A DNA stretch of 7,925 bases from Candidatus Albibeggiatoa sp. nov. BB20 (GTDB lineage Bacteria > Pseudomonadota > Gammaproteobacteria > Beggiatoales > Beggiatoaceae): contig JADGDW010000096.1 in assembly GCA_016744725.1 (NCBI GenBank), positions 1 to 7,925 of the forward strand, in the 5' to 3' direction. Below the pieces are notes generated by a model, which was given only the letters and a program-made list of their open reading frames with translations, was not told the origin of the DNA and did no database searches. How positions within the stretch are numbered: the stretch's first letter is position 1; every line of letters starts with the position of its first letter. Positions 1 to 5,981 of the stretch are shown piece by piece. The translations under genes were made by a program, and so were the position numbers.

Positions 1-629
1 ACAAGATACAGAATGTTAATAATTCGCCCCGTTCTTCCGTTGCCATCAAAGAAAGGGTGTATGCTTTCAAATTGATGGTGAATAACAGCCATTTTGACCA
101 ATGGATCAACATCAGACAATGCATCATCATTAATATATTGCTCCAAATTACTCATCAATCTTTCAACTTCTTCAGGTTGTTGTGGTGGCGTATAAACAAC
201 CTCACCCGTTGCCGCATTTTTAAGAGCTGTTCCCAACTGTTTGCGAAAGCCTGCATTATTCCCTTCTAATTTGGCTTGTATCTGCTTAATGTAATTAAGA
301 GTAAGTATTTTTCTATCACGTACCAGTTCAAAGCCTGTTCTGAGTGCATACGCATAATCTTGTACTTCTTTTGTTGCAATATCTAGGCGTAATTCTGTCT
401 GCAATTCTGCTTGAAACAGTGCATCTTGAGTCGTGATGATATTTTCAACGGCTGAACTGTCTTTTGCTTCTTGTAGAGTTAACATATTAATCAATATTCG
501 CTCGTTTGGAATCATTGCAGCAATGCCCTTCAACTCAGCTAAATACCGATGTGCTGATGCCGCTTTTTTTAAAACCGCTTTAGTTTCAATCTCCATATCA
601 AGAGGTAATGCATTGAGTTGCCAAGTCAT
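1..629 (-). CDS. Fic family protein (class II, self-inhibited AMPylator type), N-terminal part, cut by the window edge
   Basis: Fic enzymes move a nucleotide part, usually AMP from ATP, onto a hydroxyl side chain of a target protein. Reading the minus strand from the ATG at 627-629 gives 209 open codons to the left edge. The Fic core motif HPFFDGNGRTGR is at residues 191-202, with catalytic His191 and the phosphate-binding loop intact. Residues 58-63 read SSAVEN, which fits the (S/T)xxxE(G/N) inhibitory helix; lying ahead of the core, it makes this a class II Fic that restrains its own activity. The start MTWQLNALPL suits the family, and two in-frame stops lie a short way upstream. The Shine-Dalgarno match is weak. 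The C-terminal part, where many relatives carry a winged helix, is outside the window. No convincing antitoxin gene is adjacent, as expected for class II. The target protein cannot be predicted. Family assignment is very secure. Confidence 0.95.
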   Translation of the reverse strand, partial: MTWQLNALPLDMEIETKAVLKKAASAHRYLAELKGIAAMIPNERILINMLTLQEAKDSSAVENIITTQDALFQAELQTELRLDIATKEVQDYAYALRTGFELVRDRKILTLNYIKQIQAKLEGNNAGFRKQLGTALKNAATGEVVYTPPQQPEEVERLMSNLEQYINDDALSDVDPLVKMAVIHHQFESIHPFFDGNGRTGRIINILYL

Positions 630-935
630 AATATATTTATTTTCAATTAGTAAACGTTTTTTTTATTATAGCAGGACAACCATGAAATCTTGCAGAAACA
701 GATAGAGTCAAAGGAGGCCAATCGGTTAACACTAATATTGGCATATCCAATAAAATTAAAGGCAGACATTACCCAACCAAACTCAACATTGAATGATATT
801 CACATGCAAGAATACCTCACTTCAAAAAATGGCTATATTTTTGAGTGCAGCATCCCTATTTTGGTAATGCCTATGTAACAACCCTATCAAAATAGCAACC
901 AAATATTCGCCATTATATACAAGCCAATGATGCGA
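630..935. other. 306-bp intergenic region between fic and orn, no supported gene
   Basis: This gap lies downstream of orn and upstream of fic, both read leftwards. Only short unconvincing frames occur: a 62-codon plus-strand frame starting at a TTG (690-878) and a 40-codon minus-strand frame (769-647). Neither has a proper ribosome binding site or a recognisable product. A strong Shine-Dalgarno-like AAAGGAGG at 710-717 (plus) has no start codon at usable distance. A small inverted repeat, TATTGG/CCAATA with a 5-base loop, is at 736-752. No clear T-tailed terminator for orn was found. The stretch may hold decayed coding sequence, but I could not identify it. Confidence 0.6.
665..670 (-). promoter_or_regulatory. 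Possible -10 box for the fic gene
   Basis: The minus strand reads a perfect TATAAT here, ending 35 bases before the fic ATG, a sensible distance for a short leader. No good -35 hexamer lies 16-18 bases further upstream (the minus strand reads GCAAGA there), so the promoter call rests on the -10 alone in an AT-rich stretch. Confidence 0.3.
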
Positions 936-1475
936 TTACTTCAAAAGCTGCTGCCGATAATATCTTAATTCAGCAATAGATTCGTAAATATCAGCTAAAG
1001 CAAGATGTTCATTCTTTTTTTCAAATTCGAGTACTTGAGGATGCCAGCGGCGTTTCAACTCTTTCAAGGTACTCACATCAATATGTCGATAATGAAAATA
1101 CTGTTCCAAATCAGGCATAAAACGGCATAAAAAACGTCTATCTTGACAAATGCTATTGCCACACATCGGTGAAGTATTCGGGGGGATGTGTTGACGTAAA
1201 AAAAGCAAAGTCTGCGCTTCCGCATCAGCAAGAGAAGTCTTACTGGCGAGCACTTTCGCGGTTAATCCAGAATTACCATGATGCCTTGTATTCCAATCAT
1301 CCATTCCATTCATAATCTCTTCTGATTGGTGGATAGCGAGTACAGGCCCCTCTGCCACAACATCAAGCTTGACATCAGTAACCAATGTCGCAATCTCTAT
1401 AATGGTGTCGGAAGTCGGGTCGAGTCCCGTCATTTCCAAATCGATCCAAATGAGATTGTGAGAGTTTTGTGACAT
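936..1475 (-). CDS. orn: Oligoribonuclease (3'-to-5' exoribonuclease, DEDDh family)
   Basis: Orn degrades the last 2-5 nt RNA fragments, above all dinucleotides, to mononucleotides in the cytoplasm. It also clears pGpG, the product of cyclic di-GMP breakdown, which is relevant because an HD-GYP enzyme lies in this window. The protein is 179 residues, close to the 181 of the E. coli enzyme, and aligns with it nearly end to end. The DEDDh catalytic set is complete: Asp12 and Glu14 in IDLEMTGLD, Asp112 in CQDRRFL, and His157 with Asp162 in EHLALADIYES. The family signatures DVSTLKELKRRW and CGNSI are present. The ATG at 1473-1475 follows an AAGGA about nine bases upstream, supporting this start. 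The gene is divergent from the M48 protease, with about 100 bp between them. rsgA, a common orn neighbour in this class, is not adjacent here. The call is secure. Confidence 0.98.
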   Translation of the reverse strand: MSQNSHNLIWIDLEMTGLDPTSDTIIEIATLVTDVKLDVVAEGPVLAIHQSEEIMNGMDDWNTRHHGNSGLTAKVLASKTSLADAEAQTLLFLRQHIPPNTSPMCGNSICQDRRFLCRFMPDLEQYFHYRHIDVSTLKELKRRWHPQVLEFEKKNEHLALADIYESIAELRYYRQQLLK

Positions 1476-1581
1476 TCTGGATTATCCTTAGTAAAATACA
1501 ATGTTTTGTAAATAGAATATTTTAACCTGCTTAAGTGCTAATAGTGTAGTATTTAATCAACTTTTTTGACAGGTGGACAAA
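1476..1581. promoter_or_regulatory. Divergent promoter region between orn and the M48 protease gene
   Basis: Both genes should be transcribed outward from this 106-bp AT-rich stretch. On the minus strand a TTAGCA, 16-base spacer, TATTCT arrangement could serve orn (four of six matches in each hexamer). On the plus strand TTAACC, 17 bases, TGTAGT is a weak candidate for the protease gene. Neither is strong enough to fix a start site. Confidence 0.35.
1571..1576 (+). promoter_or_regulatory. Ribosome binding site that fixes the protease start at ATG 1582
   Basis: AGGTGG lies five bases before the ATG at 1582. The longer reading frame could begin at a GTG at 1573, but that codon is inside this Shine-Dalgarno sequence and has no good site of its own. 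The ATG, giving MNSLTVVF, is therefore the better start. Confidence 0.75.
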
Positions 1582-2823
1582 ATGAATAGTTTAACTGTGG
1601 TTTTTCTCAGTGTGGTTGCGATTGGTGTCGCGATTCAAATATGGTTAGCCCAACGCCAAACACATAGTATTAAAACCCATCAATCTACTGTACCCGATGC
1701 CTTTGCAGAAAAAATCAATTTAGATTCGCACCAAAAAGCCGCTCGTTATAGTTTAGAAAAGCTTGGTTTCGGACAGAAAATACTCATCTTTGAAACCATC
1801 TTGCTATTAATTTGGACAGTCGGCGGCTTGCTAAATTGGTTGGATCAAACTGGGCAAACCCTAGGCTGGTCGCAGTTATGGACCGGGGTTGCAGTATTAT
1901 TGAGCATGAGTTTTGTCGGCACATTATTAGAACTACCGATTGATTTATATCGCACATTTAAAATTGAAGAAAAATATGGATTTAATCACACTAGCTTAGG
2001 CTTATTTTTCTCCGACATGTTTAAAGGGCTTTTAGTGGGTTTAGTCATCGGCGTACCGTTTTTAGCTTTGATTTTGTGGCTGATGGAATCCATGGGCGAA
2101 TTTTGGTGGTTATACGTTTGGGTTGTATGGATGGGCTTCAGCTTACTAATGATGTGGGCGTATCCTACGATCATCGCACCGTTATTTAATAAATTTGAAC
2201 CATTGGAAGACGGTGAATTAAAACAACAAATTGTTGAATTGCTCGAACGTAATGGTTTTGCCAGCAATGGAATTTTTGTAATGGATGGCTCAAAACGTTC
2301 AGCGCATGGCAATGCCTATTTTACAGGTTTAGGCAGTAATAAGCGGATTGTGTTTTTTGATACCTTATTGAGAGATTTAACCAATGATGAAGTGGTTGCG
2401 GTTTTAGCCCATGAGGTGGGACATTTTAAACGTAAACATATTCAAAAACGTTTAATTTCGATTTTTGCGTTTAGTTTAATTGGTTTGGCCTTATTGGGTT
2501 GGTTAATGCAGCAATCGTGGTTTTTCACAGGTTTAGGGGTTGAGGAAACATCAACTTATGCCGCTTTAGCTTTATTCAGTTTGGTGATGCCTGCGTTTAC
2601 CTTTTTTATGAGTCCAATTATGTCATGGGCTTCGCGTAAACATGAATTTGAGGCTGATGATTTTGCTGCTGAGCAGTCTAATCCTAAACACTTAATTCAG
2701 GCATTGGTCAAATTGTATAAAGAAAATGCCAATACTTTAACCCCTGATGCTTTGTATTCTGCATTTTATGATTCGCATCCGCCTGCCCCTGTGCGAGTTG
2801 CGCATTTGATGGCAAAATTGTAA
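1582..2823 (+). CDS. M48 family integral-membrane zinc metalloprotease, Ste24/CAAX prenyl protease 1 type
   Basis: This 413-residue polytopic protein resembles eukaryotic Ste24/ZMPSTE24. In bacteria, which lack farnesylated CAAX proteins, relatives are thought to act in membrane-protein quality control, like HtpX. The N-terminal Peptidase_M48_N-type domain (about 27-203) has hydrophobic segments near 4-22, 66-86, 98-117, 148-169 and 174-195. The catalytic half carries the zinc site HEVGH at 277-281 (His277, His281, Glu278 as general base) and the third-ligand motif ExxxD in RKHEFEADDFAA (Glu355, Asp359). Two further membrane segments lie near 292-312 and 328-350. The Ste24 signature SKRSAHGNAYFTG (237-249) separates it from the shorter HtpX proteins. 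The C-terminal SHPPAPVRVAHL is also typical. All catalytic residues are present, so it should be active. It stands alone, divergent from orn and convergent with the next gene. Its substrate is unknown. Confidence 0.95.
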   Translation: MNSLTVVFLSVVAIGVAIQIWLAQRQTHSIKTHQSTVPDAFAEKINLDSHQKAARYSLEKLGFGQKILIFETILLLIWTVGGLLNWLDQTGQTLGWSQLWTGVAVLLSMSFVGTLLELPIDLYRTFKIEEKYGFNHTSLGLFFSDMFKGLLVGLVIGVPFLALILWLMESMGEFWWLYVWVVWMGFSLLMMWAYPTIIAPLFNKFEPLEDGELKQQIVELLERNGFASNGIFVMDGSKRSAHGNAYFTGLGSNKRIVFFDTLLRDLTNDEVVAVLAHEVGHFKRKHIQKRLISIFAFSLIGLALLGWLMQQSWFFTGLGVEETSTYAALALFSLVMPAFTFFMSPIMSWASRKHEFEADDFAAEQSNPKHLIQALVKLYKENANTLTPDALYSAFYDSHPPAPVRVAHLMAKL

Positions 2824-2839
2824 AAGTATCGCGTTTGAA

Positions 2840-2879
2840 AATCAGGATTGGCAGTATTTTAAGGATTGCCAGTCCGATT
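2840..2879. terminator. Bidirectional hairpin terminator between two convergent genes
   Basis: GGATTGGCAG (2845-2854) pairs with TTGCCAGTCC (2866-2875) over ten base pairs, two of them G-U on the plus-strand RNA, with an 11-base loop. AATC (2840-2843) and GATT (2876-2879) extend the stem past one bulged A at 2844. It sits 17 bp after the protease stop and 9 bp after the stop of the minus-strand gene. In the minus direction the stem runs into TTTTC. In the plus direction the T-rich tract comes later, so termination may be weaker that way. Confidence 0.65.
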
Positions 2880-2887
2880 GTGGTTTC

Positions 2888-3538
2888 TTACTGTTTTTTC
2901 GCAATATACCAGCTAAACGTACAATTGGCCTGAAAATAGGGTTTTGATACATTATCCATTTGAATTGGAGCTAACTGGGTTATTTCACACGACTTCAGAT
3001 TGAATAAACCTTGAGGCGGATTGCTATAAAAACGATCTAAAAATTTCAAAATATGCCCTTCATGTAAACTGGCCAATTGAATATTCAGATTACTTTCCAA
3101 AACTTTACAGTCAGGTGTATCCCCCGCCCAATTTAGTAAATACTCGTTTGATTTCTCACTGATATGCCAATCGGCTGAAAACAACTGTAAATCCAACTTG
3201 GTTTTATCGACAATCCGTATCGTATAATCACGTAACTCTAATAACTGCTCAGCAAAAGAAAGGCTATCTCGTTCAGTATAAAATTGTCGCTGTACTAATG
3301 TTTCATAATCTTTTAGATAATCTTGTTGCACGATGTCTAAAGAACTTTGCACATCCTTAAACTTTTTTTTAACATCCTTCAAGTTATGATCTTGCTGTTG
3401 TTTCCAGTCTTTCATATACTGAAAGTAATGATAACCACCCCACACCATCCCAATACTAAGTGCTATGCTTAATACAAATAAAATCAATGCTTTACTAATA
3501 GCCTGCCAATCAAAACGCGGTTTTGAATCTTCATACAT
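2888..3538 (-). CDS. Single-pass membrane protein with periplasmic coiled coil, PilO/GspM-like (hypothetical)
   Basis: I do not recognise a named family with certainty. The 216-residue protein has a short cytoplasmic tail, one membrane helix at about 16-36, a charged, Lys/Gln-rich stretch likely to form a coiled coil (about 40-90), then a mixed alpha/beta C-terminal part. This layout, and the pattern of a beta strand (LNIQLASL), a helix (HILKFLDRFY), and strands around LFNLKSCEITQL and FQANCTFSWYIA, resembles PilO, MshJ and GspM, inner-membrane assembly proteins of type IV pili and type II secretion. Cysteines at 144, 184 and 206 could form a disulfide in the periplasm. No pilus or secretion genes are adjacent, so the likeness rests on shape alone. 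The start ATG (3536-3538) has a poor Shine-Dalgarno, but no better alternative precedes the membrane helix. It is divergent from the kinase gene and converges on the protease. Confidence 0.75.
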   Translation of the reverse strand: MYEDSKPRFDWQAISKALILFVLSIALSIGMVWGGYHYFQYMKDWKQQQDHNLKDVKKKFKDVQSSLDIVQQDYLKDYETLVQRQFYTERDSLSFAEQLLELRDYTIRIVDKTKLDLQLFSADWHISEKSNEYLLNWAGDTPDCKVLESNLNIQLASLHEGHILKFLDRFYSNPPQGLFNLKSCEITQLAPIQMDNVSKPYFQANCTFSWYIAKKQ

Positions 3539-3561
3539 AATGCGGTGCTTTATAATTAAAC

Positions 3562-3591
3562 TTAACAGTTTGGCTTAACATCCAATATAAT
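3562..3591 (+). promoter_or_regulatory. Candidate sigma-70 promoter facing the histidine kinase
   Basis: TTAACA (3562-3567), an 18-base spacer and a perfect TATAAT (3586-3591) form the best promoter match in the divergent region. Transcription would start near 3598 and leave a leader of about 200 bases before the kinase ATG, containing the hairpin at 3675-3708. A weaker alternative nearer the gene is ATGACT (3719-3724), 19 bases, CATAAT (3744-3749). Confidence 0.45.
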
Positions 3592-3674
3592 ATGGCATAA
3601 TGTCCATTCTGAATGGGGTTGCAATATTGATTTATGTAGCTTAACCCAAAAAATAAAATGAATAATGACTTATC

Positions 3675-3708
3675 GCTTAAGGCTTAATATTAACAGAGCC
3701 TTGCAAGC
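3675..3708 (+). repeat. Bulged inverted repeat in the region upstream of the histidine kinase
   Basis: GCTTAAGGCT (3675-3684) can pair with AGCCTT (3697-3702) plus AAGC (3705-3708), leaving a two-base GC bulge and a 12-base AT-rich loop: ten base pairs in all. No T-run follows on the plus strand, so it is not a standard terminator. It could be a leader RNA structure or a protein-binding site, or chance in a repetitive TTAA-rich stretch. Confidence 0.4.
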
Positions 3709-3719
3709 AAAACCAATCA

Positions 3720-3735
3720 TGACTTAACTAGGTCA
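3720..3735. promoter_or_regulatory. Imperfect 16-bp palindrome, possible operator
   Basis: TGACTTAACTAGGTCA matches its own reverse complement at 12 of 16 positions, with perfect TGAC/GTCA ends. It overlaps the weak proximal promoter candidate (ATGACT at 3719-3724) and lies 66 bp before the kinase ATG, a plausible place for a regulator to bind. No binding protein can be named. Confidence 0.25.
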
Positions 3736-3801
3736 CTATTTTGCATAATGTTCATGCGAATAAACACACATAAGTGATGATAAGCATAAAAGAAAACACG
3801 C

Positions 3802-5967
3802 ATGTTGCATTTTTACTCGCCTAGGCAAATATTTGCCAAAATATCTCTACGTACCTTACTCGTGGTTTTATTTGCAATTCAAATTTTCGTAGCAGTAGGT
3901 TTAACAGGTTATCTTTCATTTATCAATGGACAAAAAGCCGTTGATGACTTGGCAAGCCAGCTACAAGAAGAAGTAACCAGCCGAATCCATCAGCATTTAA
4001 AAGCGTATTTGGAAACCCCACATTTGATTAATAAAAATCACTATAATGCAGCCGAATTAGGTCTGTTAGATGTTGATGACCCCGTTTTATTAGGACGCTT
4101 CTTTTGGTATCAACTCCAAATATTTGATTCTGTCAGCACTATTTACTTTGGCAATAAACAAGGTGGAATCGTGGTTGCGGGACGGCAAACTGATGGCTCA
4201 TTCAATATTGAACAAACTCAAGATTTTGTGGCAGGCCCTTATCAAATTTTTGATTCAAATAGTGAAGGGATCAGAAGCAGCCAGCCGACACGGATTGCAG
4301 ACGATTTTGATGCTCGTAAACGACCTTGGTACAAAGCCGCTGAAGAAGCTACCCAAGCCGCATGGAGTGAAATTTTTGTTATTTATGCACGTAAAAATCT
4401 TGGGATTGCTGCCAACTTACCGATTTATAATAAAGACAATACCGAATTAAAAGGTGTATTTACCACCCAGCTTGTGGTTTCTCAAATTGCTAATTTCTTA
4501 GGTGAATTAGAAATTGGTAAAACAGGCAAAACCTTTATTATGGAACGTAATGGATTGTTGGTGGCTTCGTCTACAGGAGAATTACCGTTCATCATGATAG
4601 ATGACAATCCTGCTAATGCTCAACGCCTGAAAGCCACGGCCAGTACTGATAAACTGGTGCGTTCTTCAGCCCTATATTTAGAACAAACCTTTGATGATTT
4701 ACATCATATTAGTGTGGGTCAGCGTTTCATGGTCGATATTGATGGCGAAGAACATTATATCGAGGTCACGCCACTGCGAGATAATCGTGGTTTAGATTGG
4801 TTAATTGTAGTTGCTGTGCCTGAAAGTGACTTTATGGAACGCATTAACGAAAATACCCGCACTACCATTTTCCTCACACTATGTGCTTTAATTATCGCTA
4901 TTTTGATTGGTATTTTGACCTCTCGTTGGATTATTCACCCGATTCTGTCTTTAACCAATACCGCGCAAAAATTATCTATGGGTCAATGGGATGAGCCTTT
5001 GCCTGTCGAGCGTTCTGATGAATTAGGTTTATTAGCCGATGCGTTTAATAGCATGGTTGGACAGTTAAAAGAATCCTTTGCGGCTTTGGAAACGAAAAAT
5101 ACTGAAATTCAGACTTTAAATGCAGATTTAGAGCAAAGAGTGGCACTGCGTACCGCTGATTTAAATACCAAAATGGATGAATTGGTACAAACCCGTAACG
5201 AATTATTACAAAGTGAAAAAATGGCCTCTCTAGGTCGCTTGGTAGCAGGATTTGCCCACGAGATTAATACCCCAATTGGAGTTGCGGTTGGTGCAGCATC
5301 AACCTTAAATGAAGTGGCTCGCCAAGTAAACGCGCTATTACAATATGATGAAGTCGATGAACATGAATTATTGTCACTCCTAGAAAGTGTAGATGAGGCC
5401 GCCGATTTAACCTTATCTAACTTACGCCGTGCAGTACGCTTAGTCAGCAGTTTTAAACGTACTGCGGTTGACCAAAGTTCAGAAACAGCGCGTTTATTTG
5501 ATGTCTATGAAACCGTTGAAGATGTCAATAATAGCTTGTACAACAAATTCAAAAATACCTCGATTCAAATTAGTGTAGATTGCCCGTCGCCATTGACCTT
5601 ATATGGCTTCCCTGGGGCATTAGACCAAATTCTCACCAATTTAATGATGAATAGCTTGGTTCATGCGTTTGATGAGGGCAAGATAGAAGGACAAATTCGG
5701 ATTGAGACCCTCTTAAAAGGTGAAAAACTGTGTATTATATATACAGATACGGGCAAAGGCATGGGTCAAGAAGCATTGAATAATATTTTTGAACCATTTT
5801 TTACCACTCGACGTGGCAAAGGCGGCACTGGGTTAGGCATGTATATTTGCTATAATCTAGTCACTAGCCAATTATCTGGCACTATAGCTTGTCAAAGTGA
5901 ATTAGGTGAAGGAACGGTATTTACCATTGAATATCCAGTACATACCTCTGTACCCGAAGATGTGTAA
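3802..5967 (+). CDS. Membrane sensor histidine kinase, dCache-HAMP-HisKA-HATPase
   Basis: This 721-residue inner-membrane kinase should sense a periplasmic ligand, autophosphorylate on His and pass phosphate to a response regulator. Order: membrane helix about 18-40; periplasmic double-Cache domain about 41-350, with the Cache signature DARKRPWYKAA at 170-180 and a second-module turn GKTGKTFIMERNG from 239; membrane helix about 354-374; HAMP about 375-427; coiled coil to about 477; H-box AHEINTP with phospho-acceptor His486; ATPase with N-box N613-N617, G1 DTGKGM (649-654), F-box EPFFTT (664-669) and G2 GKGGTGLGMY from 672. Every kinase motif is intact and there is no fused receiver. The Cache ligand, perhaps a small organic acid, amine or amino acid, cannot be read from sequence. 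The Shine-Dalgarno is weak (AAAGAAAA). The next gene begins 14 bp after the stop, which argues for an operon and makes that regulator the likely partner. Confidence 0.95.
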   Translation: MLHFYSPRQIFAKISLRTLLVVLFAIQIFVAVGLTGYLSFINGQKAVDDLASQLQEEVTSRIHQHLKAYLETPHLINKNHYNAAELGLLDVDDPVLLGRFFWYQLQIFDSVSTIYFGNKQGGIVVAGRQTDGSFNIEQTQDFVAGPYQIFDSNSEGIRSSQPTRIADDFDARKRPWYKAAEEATQAAWSEIFVIYARKNLGIAANLPIYNKDNTELKGVFTTQLVVSQIANFLGELEIGKTGKTFIMERNGLLVASSTGELPFIMIDDNPANAQRLKATASTDKLVRSSALYLEQTFDDLHHISVGQRFMVDIDGEEHYIEVTPLRDNRGLDWLIVVAVPESDFMERINENTRTTIFLTLCALIIAILIGILTSRWIIHPILSLTNTAQKLSMGQWDEPLPVERSDELGLLADAFNSMVGQLKESFAALETKNTEIQTLNADLEQRVALRTADLNTKMDELVQTRNELLQSEKMASLGRLVAGFAHEINTPIGVAVGAASTLNEVARQVNALLQYDEVDEHELLSLLESVDEAADLTLSNLRRAVRLVSSFKRTAVDQSSETARLFDVYETVEDVNNSLYNKFKNTSIQISVDCPSPLTLYGFPGALDQILTNLMMNSLVHAFDEGKIEGQIRIETLLKGEKLCIIYTDTGKGMGQEALNNIFEPFFTTRRGKGGTGLGMYICYNLVTSQLSGTIACQSELGEGTVFTIEYPVHTSVPEDV

Positions 5968-5981
5968 AAGGTGGTGTTAAT

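Noticed and set aside
57..705. Two plus-strand open frames (57-269 and 433-705)
   Set aside because: They lie mainly opposite the fic gene, whose minus-strand frame has unmistakable family motifs; their products are Cys/Ile/Phe-rich with no recognisable features.
647..769. 40-codon minus-strand frame just upstream of fic, considered as an antitoxin
   Set aside because: No ribosome binding site, it runs through the TATAAT proposed for fic, and its composition is unlike a Fic antitoxin; a class II Fic carries its own inhibitory helix.
690..878. 62-codon plus-strand frame starting at TTG
   Set aside because: Weak start, no ribosome binding site at proper spacing and no recognisable product.
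1573..1581. GTG at 1573 as start of the protease gene
   Set aside because: The codon lies within the AGGTGG ribosome binding site that serves the ATG at 1582.
1986..2312. Minus-strand frame opposite the protease gene
   Set aside because: Shadow of a well-supported coding region; no family features.
4124..4450. Plus-strand frame inside the kinase gene
   Set aside because: Out-of-frame shadow within the periplasmic sensor coding sequence.
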